Shown: positions 31,693 to 40,778, counted from the stretch's first letter. The stretch is DNA of 64,000 bases from Pseudomonas sp. W4I3 (GCF_030816195.1 NZ_JAUSXS010000001.1:5417501-5481500), one strand, 5' to 3'. Numbers and translations: made by a program. The notes: a model not told the origin generated them from the sequence alone.

Positions 31693-32625
31693 TCAACCAC
31701 GGGGCAGGAACACGTCGGCCAGCAATTGATTACGCGGCAGTCCCGCCAGGAACAAGCGCTTGGCGAACGCCTCGACGCTGACGGGGTGCCCGCAGAGTAA
31801 GGCCTGGGTTTGCCTGGAAACGAGCCGCAGTTGTGCCAATGCCTGGTCCAGCTGTGCCGTCGTCCACAACTCCACGGTCACGTTCGGATGGCTCGCGGCC
31901 AGCGCCGCCAAGGGCGCGGCCAGGTAATGCCCTTCGGCGTCATGGGCCAAGTGAATCAGGCGGATAGCGCCTTGGTGATCCTGGCGCAGCGCTTCACGCA
32001 ACACACCCCACAATGGTCCCAGGCCGGTGCCGGAGGCGAGCAGCCACAGCGGCCGCGATTGCCAGTCCGGGTCGTATTGCAGCGCCCCGCCGCGCAGCTC
32101 GCCCAGGCGTAGACGATCACCGGTTTTCAATTGTCGCGCCGCATTGCTGAATGCGCCGGGCAGGCGGCAATCCAGATGAAACTCCAGGTACTGATCTTCC
32201 TGGGGCAAACTCGCCAGGGAATACGGCCGCGCCACCTGCCCCGCCCACAACACCAGGTGCTGCCCCGCCCTGTACCGCAAGCCGCGTTCGGGAAGCAGGC
32301 GCAGACGCAGCACCGATGCGTTCAGCCAATCGGCACTCACGACCTCGGCCGCCATGCCGTCACGTGCAGGGTCGAAGGCTTCGACCCGCAGATCGCCGAC
32401 GACCTGGCACTGGCACGCCAGGTGCCAGCCGTCGTGGCGTTGCGCCGGGCTCAACGCGTCAGGTTGCAGGTTTCGAACCTCACCCCGGCAACGCACCAGA
32501 CAGGCGTGGCAACTTCCGGCGCGGCAACTGTAGGGCACGGCCACACCCGCCTGGTTCAAGGTATCCAGCAGGTTGCTGCCGGTGGCTACCGACCAATGGC
32601 GTTCGCCGACGTAGAGTTCAGGCAT
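31693..32625 (-). CDS. 2Fe-2S ferredoxin/FAD-dependent oxidoreductase (FNR-like)
   Basis: A 310-residue electron-transfer protein. Residues 1-85 are a plant-type 2Fe-2S ferredoxin domain with Cys ligands in YSCRAGSCHACLVRC plus a fourth in LACQC. Residues 90-190 form an FAD domain (ARPYSLAS is the flavin-binding RxYS motif). The rest is an NAD(P)H domain (LLASGTGLGPLWGVLREAL). This layout is used by reductase components of oxygenases and by stand-alone ferredoxin reductases. No oxygenase gene is adjacent. ATG 32625 is chosen over an in-frame TTG at 32637. Confidence 0.88.
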   Translation of the reverse strand: MPELYVGERHWSVATGSNLLDTLNQAGVAVPYSCRAGSCHACLVRCRGEVRNLQPDALSPAQRHDGWHLACQCQVVGDLRVEAFDPARDGMAAEVVSADWLNASVLRLRLLPERGLRYRAGQHLVLWAGQVARPYSLASLPQEDQYLEFHLDCRLPGAFSNAARQLKTGDRLRLGELRGGALQYDPDWQSRPLWLLASGTGLGPLWGVLREALRQDHQGAIRLIHLAHDAEGHYLAAPLAALAASHPNVTVELWTTAQLDQALAQLRLVSRQTQALLCGHPVSVEAFAKRLFLAGLPRNQLLADVFLPRG

Positions 32626-32840
32626 ACAAGGGCTCAATCACAAAGGGCGCGCACAGGGAATCATGCCTGCGACAGTTTGACCATAGTCGGGTGTATCGGC
32701 CACCGCGCCGGGTTATACTGCCGCGCCTTTTTAGCGTCGCGCCTGCACCAGTGGCGTGCCTTGGAAAGGTGGTTTCAGCCGACCGATGCACCCCACTGAA
32801 GCCACCTTATTGAATGTTCCCTTATAGAGGAGCGCGACTC

Positions 32841-34364
32841 ATGACCGTGATCAAGCAAGACGACCTGATTCAGAGCGTTGCCGACGCCCTGCAATTCATT
32901 TCCTACTACCACCCCGTTGACTTCATCCAGGCGATGCACGAGGCCTATCTGCGCGAAGAATCGCCGGCCGCCCGTGATTCGATCGCCCAGATTCTGATCA
33001 ATTCGCGCATGTGCGCCACCGGCCATCGCCCAATTTGCCAGGACACCGGTATCGTCACCGTGTTCGTGCGCGTGGGCATGGATGTACGTTGGGATGGCGC
33101 CACCATGGGCCTGGACGACATGATCAACGAAGGCGTGCGTCGCGCCTACAACTTGCCGGAAAACGTCCTGCGCGCATCCATCCTGGCCGACCCGGCAGGC
33201 GCGCGTAAAAACACCAAGGACAACACCCCGGCAGTGATTCACTACTCCATCGTCCCGGGCAACACCGTGGAAGTGGACGTGGCCGCCAAGGGCGGTGGTT
33301 CCGAGAACAAGTCGAAAATGGCGATGCTCAACCCGTCCGACTCGATCGTCGACTGGGTGCTCAAGACCGTTCCGACCATGGGCGCAGGCTGGTGCCCACC
33401 GGGCATGCTCGGCATCGGCATCGGCGGCACCGCCGAGAAAGCCGCGGTGATGGCCAAGGAAGTGTTGATGGAATCCATCGACATTCACGAGCTGAAAAAG
33501 CGCGGCCCGCAGAACCGCATCGAAGAGATGCGCCTGGAGCTGTTCGAAAAGGTCAACCAACTGGGCATCGGTGCCCAGGGCCTGGGTGGCCTGACCACCG
33601 TGCTCGACGTAAAAATCATGGACTACCCGACCCACGCCGCGTCCCTGCCGGTGTGCATGATCCCCAACTGCGCCGCCACCCGCCACGCGCACTTCGTGCT
33701 CGACGGTTCGGGCCCGGCCTCGCTGGAAGCGCCGCCGCTGGACGCCTACCCGGAAATCGTCTGGGAAGCCGGCCCATCGGCCCGTCGCGTCAACCTCGAT
33801 ACCCTGACGCCGGAAGAAGTGCAAAGCTGGAAGCCGGGCGAGACCGTGTTGCTCAACGGCAAGATGCTCACCGGTCGCGACGCGGCGCACAAGCGCATGG
33901 TCGAGATGCTGAACAAGGGCGAAACCCTGCCGGTGGACCTCAAGGGCCGCTTCATCTACTACGTCGGCCCGGTTGATCCGGTGCGCGAAGAAGTGGTTGG
34001 CCCGGCGGGCCCGACCACCGCGACGCGGATGGACAAGTTCACCCGCCAGATCCTCGAGCAAACCGGCCTGCTGGGCATGATCGGCAAGTCCGAACGCGGC
34101 CCGACCGCCATCGAAGCGATCAAGGACCACAAGGCCGTGTACCTGATGGCCGTGGGCGGCGCCGCTTACCTGGTGGCGCAGGCCATCAAGAAATCGCGCG
34201 TCGTCGCGTTCGCCGAACTGGGTATGGAAGCGATCTACGAGTTCGACGTGAAGGACATGCCGGTCACCGTTGCGGTGGACAGCAATGGCGAATCCGTACA
34301 CATCACCGGTCCTGCCATCTGGCAGAAAAAGATCAGTGAGAGCCTGGCGGTGGAAGTGCAGTAA
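32841..34364 (+). CDS. fumA: Class I fumarate hydratase (4Fe-4S)
   Basis: A 507-residue iron-sulfur fumarase joining the FumA/B alpha and beta regions in one chain; it interconverts fumarate and malate in the citric acid cycle. The conserved cluster Cys regions are visible (ICQDTGIVTVF, MIPNCAATRHAHF), as is the C-terminal beta domain (LNGKMLTGRDAAHKRM, YYVGPVDPV). ATG 32841 follows AGAGGAGCG at good spacing. Such enzymes are sensitive to oxygen and iron starvation, and pseudomonads usually switch to FumC when iron is low. Confidence 0.95.
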   Translation: MTVIKQDDLIQSVADALQFISYYHPVDFIQAMHEAYLREESPAARDSIAQILINSRMCATGHRPICQDTGIVTVFVRVGMDVRWDGATMGLDDMINEGVRRAYNLPENVLRASILADPAGARKNTKDNTPAVIHYSIVPGNTVEVDVAAKGGGSENKSKMAMLNPSDSIVDWVLKTVPTMGAGWCPPGMLGIGIGGTAEKAAVMAKEVLMESIDIHELKKRGPQNRIEEMRLELFEKVNQLGIGAQGLGGLTTVLDVKIMDYPTHAASLPVCMIPNCAATRHAHFVLDGSGPASLEAPPLDAYPEIVWEAGPSARRVNLDTLTPEEVQSWKPGETVLLNGKMLTGRDAAHKRMVEMLNKGETLPVDLKGRFIYYVGPVDPVREEVVGPAGPTTATRMDKFTRQILEQTGLLGMIGKSERGPTAIEAIKDHKAVYLMAVGGAAYLVAQAIKKSRVVAFAELGMEAIYEFDVKDMPVTVAVDSNGESVHITGPAIWQKKISESLAVEVQ

Positions 34365-34370
34365 ACCAAT

Positions 34371-34457
34371 GTGGGAGGGGGCTTGCTCCCGATAGCAGTG
34401 TGGCAGCTAAAGATTAGCTGACTGACTGACCGCTATCGGGAGCAAGCCCCCTCCCAC
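34371..34457. repeat. REPIN, GTGGGAGGGGGCTTGC family
   Basis: Inverted REP pair, GTGGGA ends outward, 6 bases after the fumarase stop and 60 bases before the sensor kinase start. Confidence 0.92.
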
Positions 34458-34516
34458 ACACGTTCCGGACAGCTCATGGTATGGTGCTCGCCCCCTACCG
34501 GCTTGTTCATCATCGT

Positions 34517-36283
34517 ATGATCGCAATCCCTCGCCCCCTGCGCCTGACCTTCTACTCCCTGCTGATCATTGCCGGCGCCGTACTGGCCGCAGCGCTTGCC
34601 ACGCGCCATGCCGAACGCCAGGCCCTGGTGGACGATGCCGCCCGCGCCAACCAGCAACTCACGCTATATGGCAATTCGCTGCACACCCTGATCGAACGCT
34701 ACCGCGCTTTGCCCGCCGTACTGGCCCTGGACTCGGAGATGATCAACGCCTTGAAAGGCCCGCTGGATGCCACTACCCAGGACTTGCTCAACCGCAAACT
34801 GGAACGCATCAACGGCGCCGCACAGTCTTCCACCCTGGAATTGATGGACCGCACCGGCCTGGCCGTGGCCGCCAGCAACTGGAACCTGCCCAGCAGTTAT
34901 GTGGGGCACAACTACGCGTTTCGACCGTATTTCAGCCAGACCCTGAGCCAGGGCACCGGGCGTTTCTATGCGGTGGGGGTGACCACCGGGATTCCAGGCT
35001 ACTTCCTTTCCAGCGCCGTGGTCGACGAACACGAACAGTTTCTCGGCGCCATGGTGGTCAAACTCGAGTTTCCCGAACTTGAACGCGAATGGGCCCAGGG
35101 CAACGACCTGCTGCTGGTCAGCGATGCCCGCGGCATCGTGTTTATCGCCAACCAGCCGGGCTGGCGTTACCGCAGCTTGCGTGAGCTGTCGGCCAGCGAC
35201 CTGGCGGAACTGAAGGCCACCCGCCAATACGACAAGAAGCAACTGCAACCGCTGGAGACCCGCATCCTGCAGCGCTTCGACGACAACAGCCACTTGATGC
35301 GCGTCAACGGTCCCGATGGCAACGCCAACTACATCTGGGAATCGCTGCCGCTCAAAGCCGAAGGCTGGACCCTGCACCTGCTGCGCAAGCCCCAGTTCCC
35401 GTTCGAAGACCAACGCAACGCCGGCCTTGCCGCCGCCGGGTCCTGGCTGGCGCTGGTGTTCCTAGTGCTGTTCCTCAGCCAACGCTGGCGCCTGGCGCGT
35501 TTGCGTCAACGCAGCCGCGAGGAGCTTGAGCAGCTGGTCGAGGAGCGCACCCAGGCCCTGCGTACCGCCCAGGATGGTCTGGTGCAGTCGGCCAAGCTCG
35601 CGGCATTGGGGCAGATGTCCGCCGCCCTCGCCCATGAAATCAACCAACCGCTGACCGCCCAGCGCATGCAATTGGCCACGCTGCGGCTGTTGCTCGATCA
35701 CGGCCGCGTCGACGATGCCTACAAGGCACTCACGCCGCTGGATGACATGCTCACACGCATGGCCGCGCTGACGGGCCACCTCAAGACCTTCGCGCGTAAA
35801 AGCCCCAGCGGCCTGCGCGAACGCCTGGACCTGGCCACGGTGGTCGATCAATCCCTGCACCTGCTCGACGCGCGCCTGCGCGATGAAGCGATCAGCACCG
35901 TATTGGACGTGACCCGCCCCGCCTGGGTACGTGGCGACGCGATTCGTCTGGAACAGGTGCTGATCAACCTGCTGCGCAACGCCCTGGATGCCATGGCCGA
36001 CAAGCCGCGCAAACGTCTGGAAATCCGCCTGCACGCCGATCAACAGCTCTGGCAGTTGAGCGTCAGCGACAGCGGCGGCGGGATTGCCGAAGAACACTTG
36101 AACAATGTCTTCGACCCCTTCTTCACCACCAAGCCGGTGGGTGACGGGCTCGGCTTGGGGCTGGCCGTGTCCTACGCTATCGTGCATGAGCTGGGCGGAC
36201 GCCTGGTCGCCGGCAACCGGGGCGACGGCGCGGTGTTTACCCTGACCTTGCCTGTTGCGCTGGAGACGCCCGACCTATGTTGA
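34517..36283 (+). CDS. DctB/MifS-type sensor histidine kinase
   Basis: A 588-residue membrane kinase. TM1 is about residues 9-28, followed by a large periplasmic double-PDC sensor domain (to about 300), TM2 about 308-328, a coiled-coil, HisKA with H373 (ALAHEINQPLTA) and an ATPase domain (DSGGGI, GDGLGLGLAV). This is the DctB architecture for C4-dicarboxylates. MifS of P. aeruginosa, which responds to 2-oxoglutarate, has the same build and similar length. The downstream KgtP-like transporter favours the MifS reading. The stop overlaps the regulator start by 7 bases. ATG 34517 is used; 12 upstream in-frame codons are ignored. Confidence 0.9.
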   Translation: MIAIPRPLRLTFYSLLIIAGAVLAAALATRHAERQALVDDAARANQQLTLYGNSLHTLIERYRALPAVLALDSEMINALKGPLDATTQDLLNRKLERINGAAQSSTLELMDRTGLAVAASNWNLPSSYVGHNYAFRPYFSQTLSQGTGRFYAVGVTTGIPGYFLSSAVVDEHEQFLGAMVVKLEFPELEREWAQGNDLLLVSDARGIVFIANQPGWRYRSLRELSASDLAELKATRQYDKKQLQPLETRILQRFDDNSHLMRVNGPDGNANYIWESLPLKAEGWTLHLLRKPQFPFEDQRNAGLAAAGSWLALVFLVLFLSQRWRLARLRQRSREELEQLVEERTQALRTAQDGLVQSAKLAALGQMSAALAHEINQPLTAQRMQLATLRLLLDHGRVDDAYKALTPLDDMLTRMAALTGHLKTFARKSPSGLRERLDLATVVDQSLHLLDARLRDEAISTVLDVTRPAWVRGDAIRLEQVLINLLRNALDAMADKPRKRLEIRLHADQQLWQLSVSDSGGGIAEEHLNNVFDPFFTTKPVGDGLGLGLAVSYAIVHELGGRLVAGNRGDGAVFTLTLPVALETPDLC

Positions 36284-37602
36284 ACGCGGTGATTGTGGTT
36301 GATGACGAAACCAGCATTCGTACGGCCGTCGAGCAATGGTTGAGCCTGTCAGGGTTCGAGGTGCAGTTGTTCAGCCGTGCCGAGGAATGCCTGGCGCAGT
36401 TGCCCAGGGACTTCCCCGGCGTAATCCTGAGCGACGTGCGCATGCCCGGCCTCAGCGGCCTGGAGCTGCTGGCCGAAGTGCAGCGTCGTGATGCCGACTT
36501 GCCGGTCATCCTGCTCACCGGCCACGGCGACGTGCCGATGGCCGTCGACGCCATGCGCGACGGCGCCTACGACTTCCTGGAAAAACCCTTCAGCCCGGAC
36601 GCCCTGCTCAACAGCCTGCGCCGCGCCCTGGATAAACGCGGGCTGATCCTGGAAAACCGCCGCTTGCATCGACAAGCCGATCATCGCGCGCAGCTGGAAT
36701 CGAGCCTGCTGGGGGTGTCCAAGAGCCTGCAAACCCTGCGACGCCAGGTGCTGGACCTGGCGTCGCTGCCGGTCAACGTGCTGATCCGGGGTGAGACCGG
36801 CAGCGGCAAAGAGTTGGTTGCGCGCTGCCTGCATGATTTCGGTCCACGGGCGAAAAAGCCCTTTGTGGCCCTCAACTGCGCCGCGATCCCCGAGCAACTG
36901 TTTGAGGCCGAGCTGTTCGGCCATGAAAGCGGCGCGTTCACCGGCGCCCAGGGCAAGCGCATCGGCAAACTGGAATATGCCCACGGCGGCACGCTGTTCC
37001 TCGATGAAATCGAAAGCATGCCCCTGGCCCAGCAGGTAAAACTGCTGCGCGTGTTGCAGGAACAGAAGCTGGAGCGCCTGGGTTCCAATCAAAGCATTCA
37101 TGTGGATTTGCGCATCATCGCGGCCACCAAGCCGGATTTGCTGGAGGAGGCCCGCGCGGGGCGTTTTCGCGAAGACCTGGCGTATCGCCTCAACGTCGCG
37201 CAACTGCGCCTGCCACCGTTGCGCGAGCGGCGCGAAGACATCCCGCTGCTGTATGAGCATTTTGCCCAGGATGCGGCTCAGCGCCTGGGGCGCGGCGCCG
37301 AGCCGTTGAGTGGCCCGGCGCTGGGGCGCCTGCTCAGTCATGACTGGCCAGGCAATGTGCGCGAGCTGGCCAACGCGGCCGAGCGCCAGGTGCTGGGGCT
37401 TGGCGAGCCGGAACCGGAAGGCATCGAGGCCGGGCAATCGTTGGCGGCGCAACAAGAGGCGTTTGAAGCGCATTGCCTGAAAGCCGCGCTGACCCGGCAC
37501 AAAGGCGATATCAAGGCGGTGCTGGCCGAACTGCAACTGCCTCGGCGGACCCTCAATGAAAAGATGCAGCGCCATGGGTTGGTACGGGAGATGTTTCTCT
37601 AG
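36277..37602 (+). CDS. DctD/MifR-type sigma-54-dependent response regulator
   Basis: A 441-residue NtrC-family activator. The receiver domain has phospho-acceptor D53 (ILSDVRMPG) and is followed by a sigma-54 AAA+ domain with Walker A GETGSGKE (172-179), the sigma-54 contact loop GAFTGA (219-224) and Walker B LFLDEIE. A C-terminal Fis-type helix-turn-helix (GDIKAVLAELQLPRRTLNEKM) completes it. It should activate RNA polymerase with RpoN when phosphorylated by the upstream kinase. A likely target is the MFS gene downstream, which has a sigma-54 promoter and two candidate binding sites. Confidence 0.93.
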   Translation: MLNAVIVVDDETSIRTAVEQWLSLSGFEVQLFSRAEECLAQLPRDFPGVILSDVRMPGLSGLELLAEVQRRDADLPVILLTGHGDVPMAVDAMRDGAYDFLEKPFSPDALLNSLRRALDKRGLILENRRLHRQADHRAQLESSLLGVSKSLQTLRRQVLDLASLPVNVLIRGETGSGKELVARCLHDFGPRAKKPFVALNCAAIPEQLFEAELFGHESGAFTGAQGKRIGKLEYAHGGTLFLDEIESMPLAQQVKLLRVLQEQKLERLGSNQSIHVDLRIIAATKPDLLEEARAGRFREDLAYRLNVAQLRLPPLRERREDIPLLYEHFAQDAAQRLGRGAEPLSGPALGRLLSHDWPGNVRELANAAERQVLGLGEPEPEGIEAGQSLAAQQEAFEAHCLKAALTRHKGDIKAVLAELQLPRRTLNEKMQRHGLVREMFL

Positions 37603-37618
37603 CAGCCATTCGATCGCC

Positions 37619-37717
37619 ATCGGGGGCAAGTCGAATCGTCGCACCGCCCCTCCCACAGTGGACCGCGTTTATTCAGGAACAATGAGGTCAAAATGTGGGA
37701 GGGGGCTTGCCCCCGAT
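37619..37717. repeat. REP pair with one extended variant arm
   Basis: The left member (37619-37656) is the variant REP carrying the extra CGGTGCGACGATTCGA segment, in inverted orientation. The right member (37695-37717) is a standard REP. The ATCGGG ends point outward. Confidence 0.82.
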
Positions 37718-37732
37718 GACGTCAGCAGCCAT

Positions 37733-37781
37733 AAGCGGATTTCCGCTCATCCCCGCAAAACCATCAGCAACTTTCCGCTCA
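37733..37781 (+). promoter_or_regulatory. Candidate tandem activator sites (DctD/MifR-like UAS)
   Basis: AAGCGGATTTCCGCTCA (37733-37749) contains the perfect inverted repeat GCGGA-TT-TCCGC. A second, imperfect copy (GCAAC-TT-TCCGCTCA, about 37767-37781) lies 31 bases on, close to three helical turns. The sequence resembles rhizobial DctD sites as I recall them. Distance to the sigma-54 promoter (about 60-90 bases) is normal for enhancer-type binding. Confidence 0.65.
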
Positions 37782-37821
37782 AAAAAACCTTGAAACCCTT
37801 CTAAACCGGGCCTTCACCCAC

Positions 37822-37838
37822 CTGGCACAGCTCCTGCT
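37822..37838 (+). promoter_or_regulatory. Sigma-54 (RpoN) promoter of the MFS transporter gene
   Basis: CTGGCACAGCTCCTGCT fits the -24/-12 consensus (YTGGCAC...TTGCW) with the GG and GC doublets at the required spacing; only one base of the TTGC box and one outside the core differ. It ends 61 bases before the start codon. Confidence 0.82.
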
Positions 37839-37872
37839 ATAGCCCGAACAGGCTGCGCACGCGCCGCTCCAT

Positions 37873-37880
37873 AAAAACAA
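37873..37880 (+). promoter_or_regulatory. Possible Hfq/Crc catabolite-repression motif
   Basis: AAAAACAA matches the AANAANAA Hfq/Crc target and lies 19 bases before the transporter start, within the expected leader. It would let preferred carbon sources repress translation. Confidence 0.45.
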
Positions 37881-37899
37881 CTAGATGAAGGATCCTTCA

Positions 37900-39219
37900 A
37901 TGGATAACTCCAATACCTTGCCTCTGGGGTCGGCGGCTGCGCCGACCAAAGAACGCACCACCTCCAGCCGGATCAAATCGATCTTCAGCGGCTCCGTCGG
38001 CAACATGGTCGAGTGGTATGACTGGTATGTCTACGCCGCGTTTTCGCTGTACTTCGCCAAGACCTTCTTTCCGAAGGGCGACACCACCGCCCAATTGCTC
38101 AACACCGCCGCGATCTTCGCCGTAGGCTTCCTGATGCGCCCTATCGGCGGCTGGCTGATGGGCCTGTACGCCGACAAGGTCGGGCGTAAAAAAGCCCTGA
38201 TGGCCTCGGTCTACCTGATGTGCTTCGGCTCGCTGCTGATTGCCCTGAGCCCCAGCTATGAAGTCATCGGCATCGGCGCGCCGATCCTGCTGGTGTTTGC
38301 CCGTCTGCTGCAGGGGCTGTCCGTCGGTGGCGAATACGGCACCTCCGCCACGTACCTCAGCGAGATGGCGACCAAGGAACGCCGTGGTTTCTATTCCAGC
38401 TTCCAGTACGTCACCCTGATCTCCGGTCAGCTCATAGCCCTGGCGGTGCTGATCGTCCTGCAGCAAGTGCTGACCACCGAGCAGCTGTATGCGTGGGGCT
38501 GGCGTATCCCGTTCGCCATCGGCGCCCTGTGTGCGGTGGTTGCGCTGTTCCTGCGTCGCGGCATGGAAGAGACCGAATCCTTCACCAAAAAGGAAAAAGC
38601 CAAGGAAAGCGCAATGCGCACCTTGATGCGCCACCCCAAGGAACTGCTCACCGTGGTCGGCCTGACCATGGGCGGTACCCTGGCGTTCTACACCTACACC
38701 ACCTACATGCAGAAATACCTGGTGAACACCGTCGGCATGAGCATCTCCGACTCCACCACCATCTCGGCCGCCACGCTGTTTCTCTTCATGTGCCTGCAAC
38801 CGCTGGTGGGCGGGCTGTCAGACAAGATTGGCCGGCGGCCGATCCTGATCGCCTTCGGTGTCCTCGGCACTTTGTTCACCGTGCCTATCCTCACCACGCT
38901 GCACACCATCCAGACCTGGTGGGGCGCATTCTTCCTGATTATGGCGGCGCTGATCATCGTCAGCGGCTACACCTCGATCAACGCAGTAGTGAAAGCCGAG
39001 CTGTTCCCCACTGAAATCCGCGCCCTGGGTGTAGGCCTGCCGTATGCCCTGACCGTGTCGATCTTCGGCGGCACCGCTGAATACATCGCGCTGTGGTTCA
39101 AGAGCATCGGCATGGAAACCGGTTATTACTGGTATGTGACCGCGTGTATCGCGGTGTCTTTGCTGGTCTACGTGACCATGAAAGACACCCGCAAGCATTC
39201 TCGGATCACCACCGACTAA
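37900..39219 (+). CDS. MFS 2-oxoglutarate/dicarboxylate-type permease (KgtP-like, MHS family)
   Basis: A 439-residue transporter with twelve predicted helices. Metabolite:H+ symporter features are SVGNMVEWYDWYVYAAFSLYFA near residue 30, the RPIGGWLMGLYADKVGRKKAL loop 2-3 motif, RLLQGLSVGGEYG, and a second loop motif GGLSDKIGRRP. These match the KgtP alpha-ketoglutarate permease group. ATG 37900 follows AAGGA by 7 bases. A sigma-54 promoter and two palindromic sites upstream tie it to the adjacent two-component system. Substrate assignment to 2-oxoglutarate rather than another dicarboxylate is inference. Confidence 0.9.
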   Translation: MDNSNTLPLGSAAAPTKERTTSSRIKSIFSGSVGNMVEWYDWYVYAAFSLYFAKTFFPKGDTTAQLLNTAAIFAVGFLMRPIGGWLMGLYADKVGRKKALMASVYLMCFGSLLIALSPSYEVIGIGAPILLVFARLLQGLSVGGEYGTSATYLSEMATKERRGFYSSFQYVTLISGQLIALAVLIVLQQVLTTEQLYAWGWRIPFAIGALCAVVALFLRRGMEETESFTKKEKAKESAMRTLMRHPKELLTVVGLTMGGTLAFYTYTTYMQKYLVNTVGMSISDSTTISAATLFLFMCLQPLVGGLSDKIGRRPILIAFGVLGTLFTVPILTTLHTIQTWWGAFFLIMAALIIVSGYTSINAVVKAELFPTEIRALGVGLPYALTVSIFGGTAEYIALWFKSIGMETGYYWYVTACIAVSLLVYVTMKDTRKHSRITTD

Positions 39220-39223
39220 AAAT

Positions 39224-39251
39224 ATGGGAGGGGGCTTGCTCCCTCCCACAT
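39224..39251. repeat. Compact single REP palindrome
   Basis: ATGGGAGGGGGC followed almost at once by GCTCCCTCCCACAT, so the two arms pair around a four-base centre. It lies 4 bases after the transporter stop and could act as a transcript-end hairpin. Confidence 0.75.
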
Positions 39252-39291
39252 TGTTATGATGCGTGCCCCAGAACCGAGTATGGAAAAGGCG

Positions 39292-39924
39292 ATGTCCGAC
39301 GATATCCACTTCTACGAACCCGCCAAAGGCCACGGCCTGCCTCATGATCCGTTCAATGCCATTGTCGGTCCACGACCGATCGGCTGGATCTCGTCACACG
39401 ACAGCGAAGGCCGTCTGAATCTGGCGCCCTACAGTTTCTTCAACGCGTTCAATTACATTCCGCCGATCATTGGGTTTTCCAGCGTCGGTCGAAAGGACAG
39501 CCTGAACAATATCGAGCAGACCGGCGAGTTCGTGTGGAACCTGGCGACGCGCCCGCTGGCCGAGCAGATGAACCAGAGTTGCGCCGCCGTTTCGCCCGAC
39601 GTGAATGAATTCGAATTGTCCGGCCTGACGCCGGTGGCGTCGAAAATCGTCGGCGTACCGCGGGTGAGCGAGAGCCCGGTATCGTTCGAGTGCAAGGTCA
39701 CGCAGATCATCCAGCTGCAACGCGCCGACCAGCAGTTGGTACCCAGCTGGCTGGTACTGGGCGAAGTGGTCGCGGTGCACATCGCCAAATGGCTGCTCAA
39801 GGATGGGATCTACGACACCGCCGCCGCTGAGCCGATTTTGCGCGGTGGCGGCCCGGCGGATTATTTCCAGCTGGGCCCAGAGGCGCTGTTCAAGATGTAC
39901 CGACCCGGCGCCACCAAAGCCTGA
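39292..39924 (+). CDS. Flavin reductase-like, FMN-binding split-barrel protein
   Basis: A 210-residue protein of the flavin reductase-like family (DIM6/NTAB). The FMN-binding split barrel is recognisable from FNAIVGPRPIGWISSHDSEGRLNLAPYSFFNAFNYIPP (residues 18-52) and DSLNNIEQTGEFVWNLATRPLAEQMN. The start is ATG 39292; ATG 39280 is four codons upstream and also possible. Members use FMN in oxidoreduction or as partner of two-component monooxygenases; no such partner lies nearby. The gene stands alone between two REP elements. Confidence 0.82.
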   Translation: MSDDIHFYEPAKGHGLPHDPFNAIVGPRPIGWISSHDSEGRLNLAPYSFFNAFNYIPPIIGFSSVGRKDSLNNIEQTGEFVWNLATRPLAEQMNQSCAAVSPDVNEFELSGLTPVASKIVGVPRVSESPVSFECKVTQIIQLQRADQQLVPSWLVLGEVVAVHIAKWLLKDGIYDTAAAEPILRGGGPADYFQLGPEALFKMYRPGATKA

Positions 39925-39942
39925 CTGAAATACAGTCAACCT

Positions 39943-40029
39943 GTGGGAGGGGGCTTGCTCCCGATTGCAGTGTGTCAGTCAGCTAATGTGTAGCTGATAC
40001 ACCGCTATCGGGAGCAAGCCCCCTCCCAC
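39943..40029. repeat. REPIN, GTGGGAGGGGGCTTGC family
   Basis: Inverted REP pair with GTGGGA ends outward, between the flavin reductase gene and a convergent small gene whose stop codon directly abuts it. Confidence 0.92.
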
Positions 40030-40030
40030 A

Positions 40031-40276
40031 TTAGTTTGTGGCAGTTGTCCAAGTCAGCTGGCCTTCTGCGTCCACATCGACCAAGTGCTCAAGCTCCACA
40101 GTCGCCGCATCGTCGGCATCGGAGGCGGTCTTGAAGGTCTGCCCTTCGAGGATCTTGTGAAACTGCGCAGCGCCCATGCCATCCAGTGCCTTGACGGCGA
40201 CGGCGGCGCTGTAGCCACCCTCTCCCGGCACTACGGCGGAAACGGCTTCGTGGTGGGCAAATTGTTTACGTGCCAT
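40031..40276 (-). CDS. Small conserved hypothetical protein
   Basis: Eighty-one codons starting MARKQFAHHEAVSAVVPGEGG. AGGA lies 8 bases before ATG 40276. The protein is mildly acidic and ends WTTATN. I do not recognise a domain. The size, ribosome site and codon pattern make it credible. The stop codon touches the neighbouring REPIN. Confidence 0.6.
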   Translation of the reverse strand: MARKQFAHHEAVSAVVPGEGGYSAAVAVKALDGMGAAQFHKILEGQTFKTASDADDAATVELEHLVDVDAEGQLTWTTATN

Positions 40277-40321
40277 GTTGAAAGTCCTGGCCAAAATTAA
40301 AAGTCGGCCATTCTAACCCTC

Positions 40322-40663
40322 TCAACCGGCCAGTTGCAGGTACTCGTCGTAAGCGTTGACGGCGGATGCATCGGTGAAGGTCTGGAAGTCCATGCTGCGC
40401 ACGACCATGTCGTTCAGCAGCTCGGTAAAGACCATCAGGGCCGGCGAATTGAAGTAGGCGCTCATCGCCTGTTCACTGCTCCAGAAGCCCGAAATCAGCC
40501 ACACATCGGGGTCTGTCTGGGAATGCTGCAACGAGAACTGCAAGCAACCCTGAGCCTGTCGGCCCGGTTCGATCAAACTGCTCAAGCGTGCACCGAGTTC
40601 GGTGCTGCACCCGGTACGGGCACGGATAAAGGCCATATGGCTCGCGGGAATGGGGGTGGACAT
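40322..40663 (-). CDS. Antibiotic-biosynthesis-monooxygenase-like (ABM) protein
   Basis: A 113-residue protein with a ferredoxin-like dimeric alpha/beta-barrel pattern of the ABM superfamily (AFIRARTGCSTELGARLSSLI...GCLQFSLQHSQTDPDVWLISGFWSSEQAMSAYFNSPAL). Members include haem-degrading and quinone-oxidising monooxygenases as well as proteins without known activity. ATG 40663 is preferred over the longer frame, with GGGAGA upstream. It is transcribed away from an AraC-family regulator and may be its target. Confidence 0.75.
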   Translation of the reverse strand: MSTPIPASHMAFIRARTGCSTELGARLSSLIEPGRQAQGCLQFSLQHSQTDPDVWLISGFWSSEQAMSAYFNSPALMVFTELLNDMVVRSMDFQTFTDASAVNAYDEYLQLAG

Positions 40664-40778
40664 GTTCGACTCTCCCGTTGAGAAGTGATGCTCGGCAAGC
40701 ACTGTGGGGGCGTGTTGCCACAGGATCAAAGATAGCGGCGCCGGTGCGGGCACGGTTAGTCAATTCCTGCAGGCTTAT

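Noticed and set aside
31496..31729. A 77-codon frame across the REPIN after pyk
   Set aside because: The translation is mostly REP sequence and has no ribosome site.
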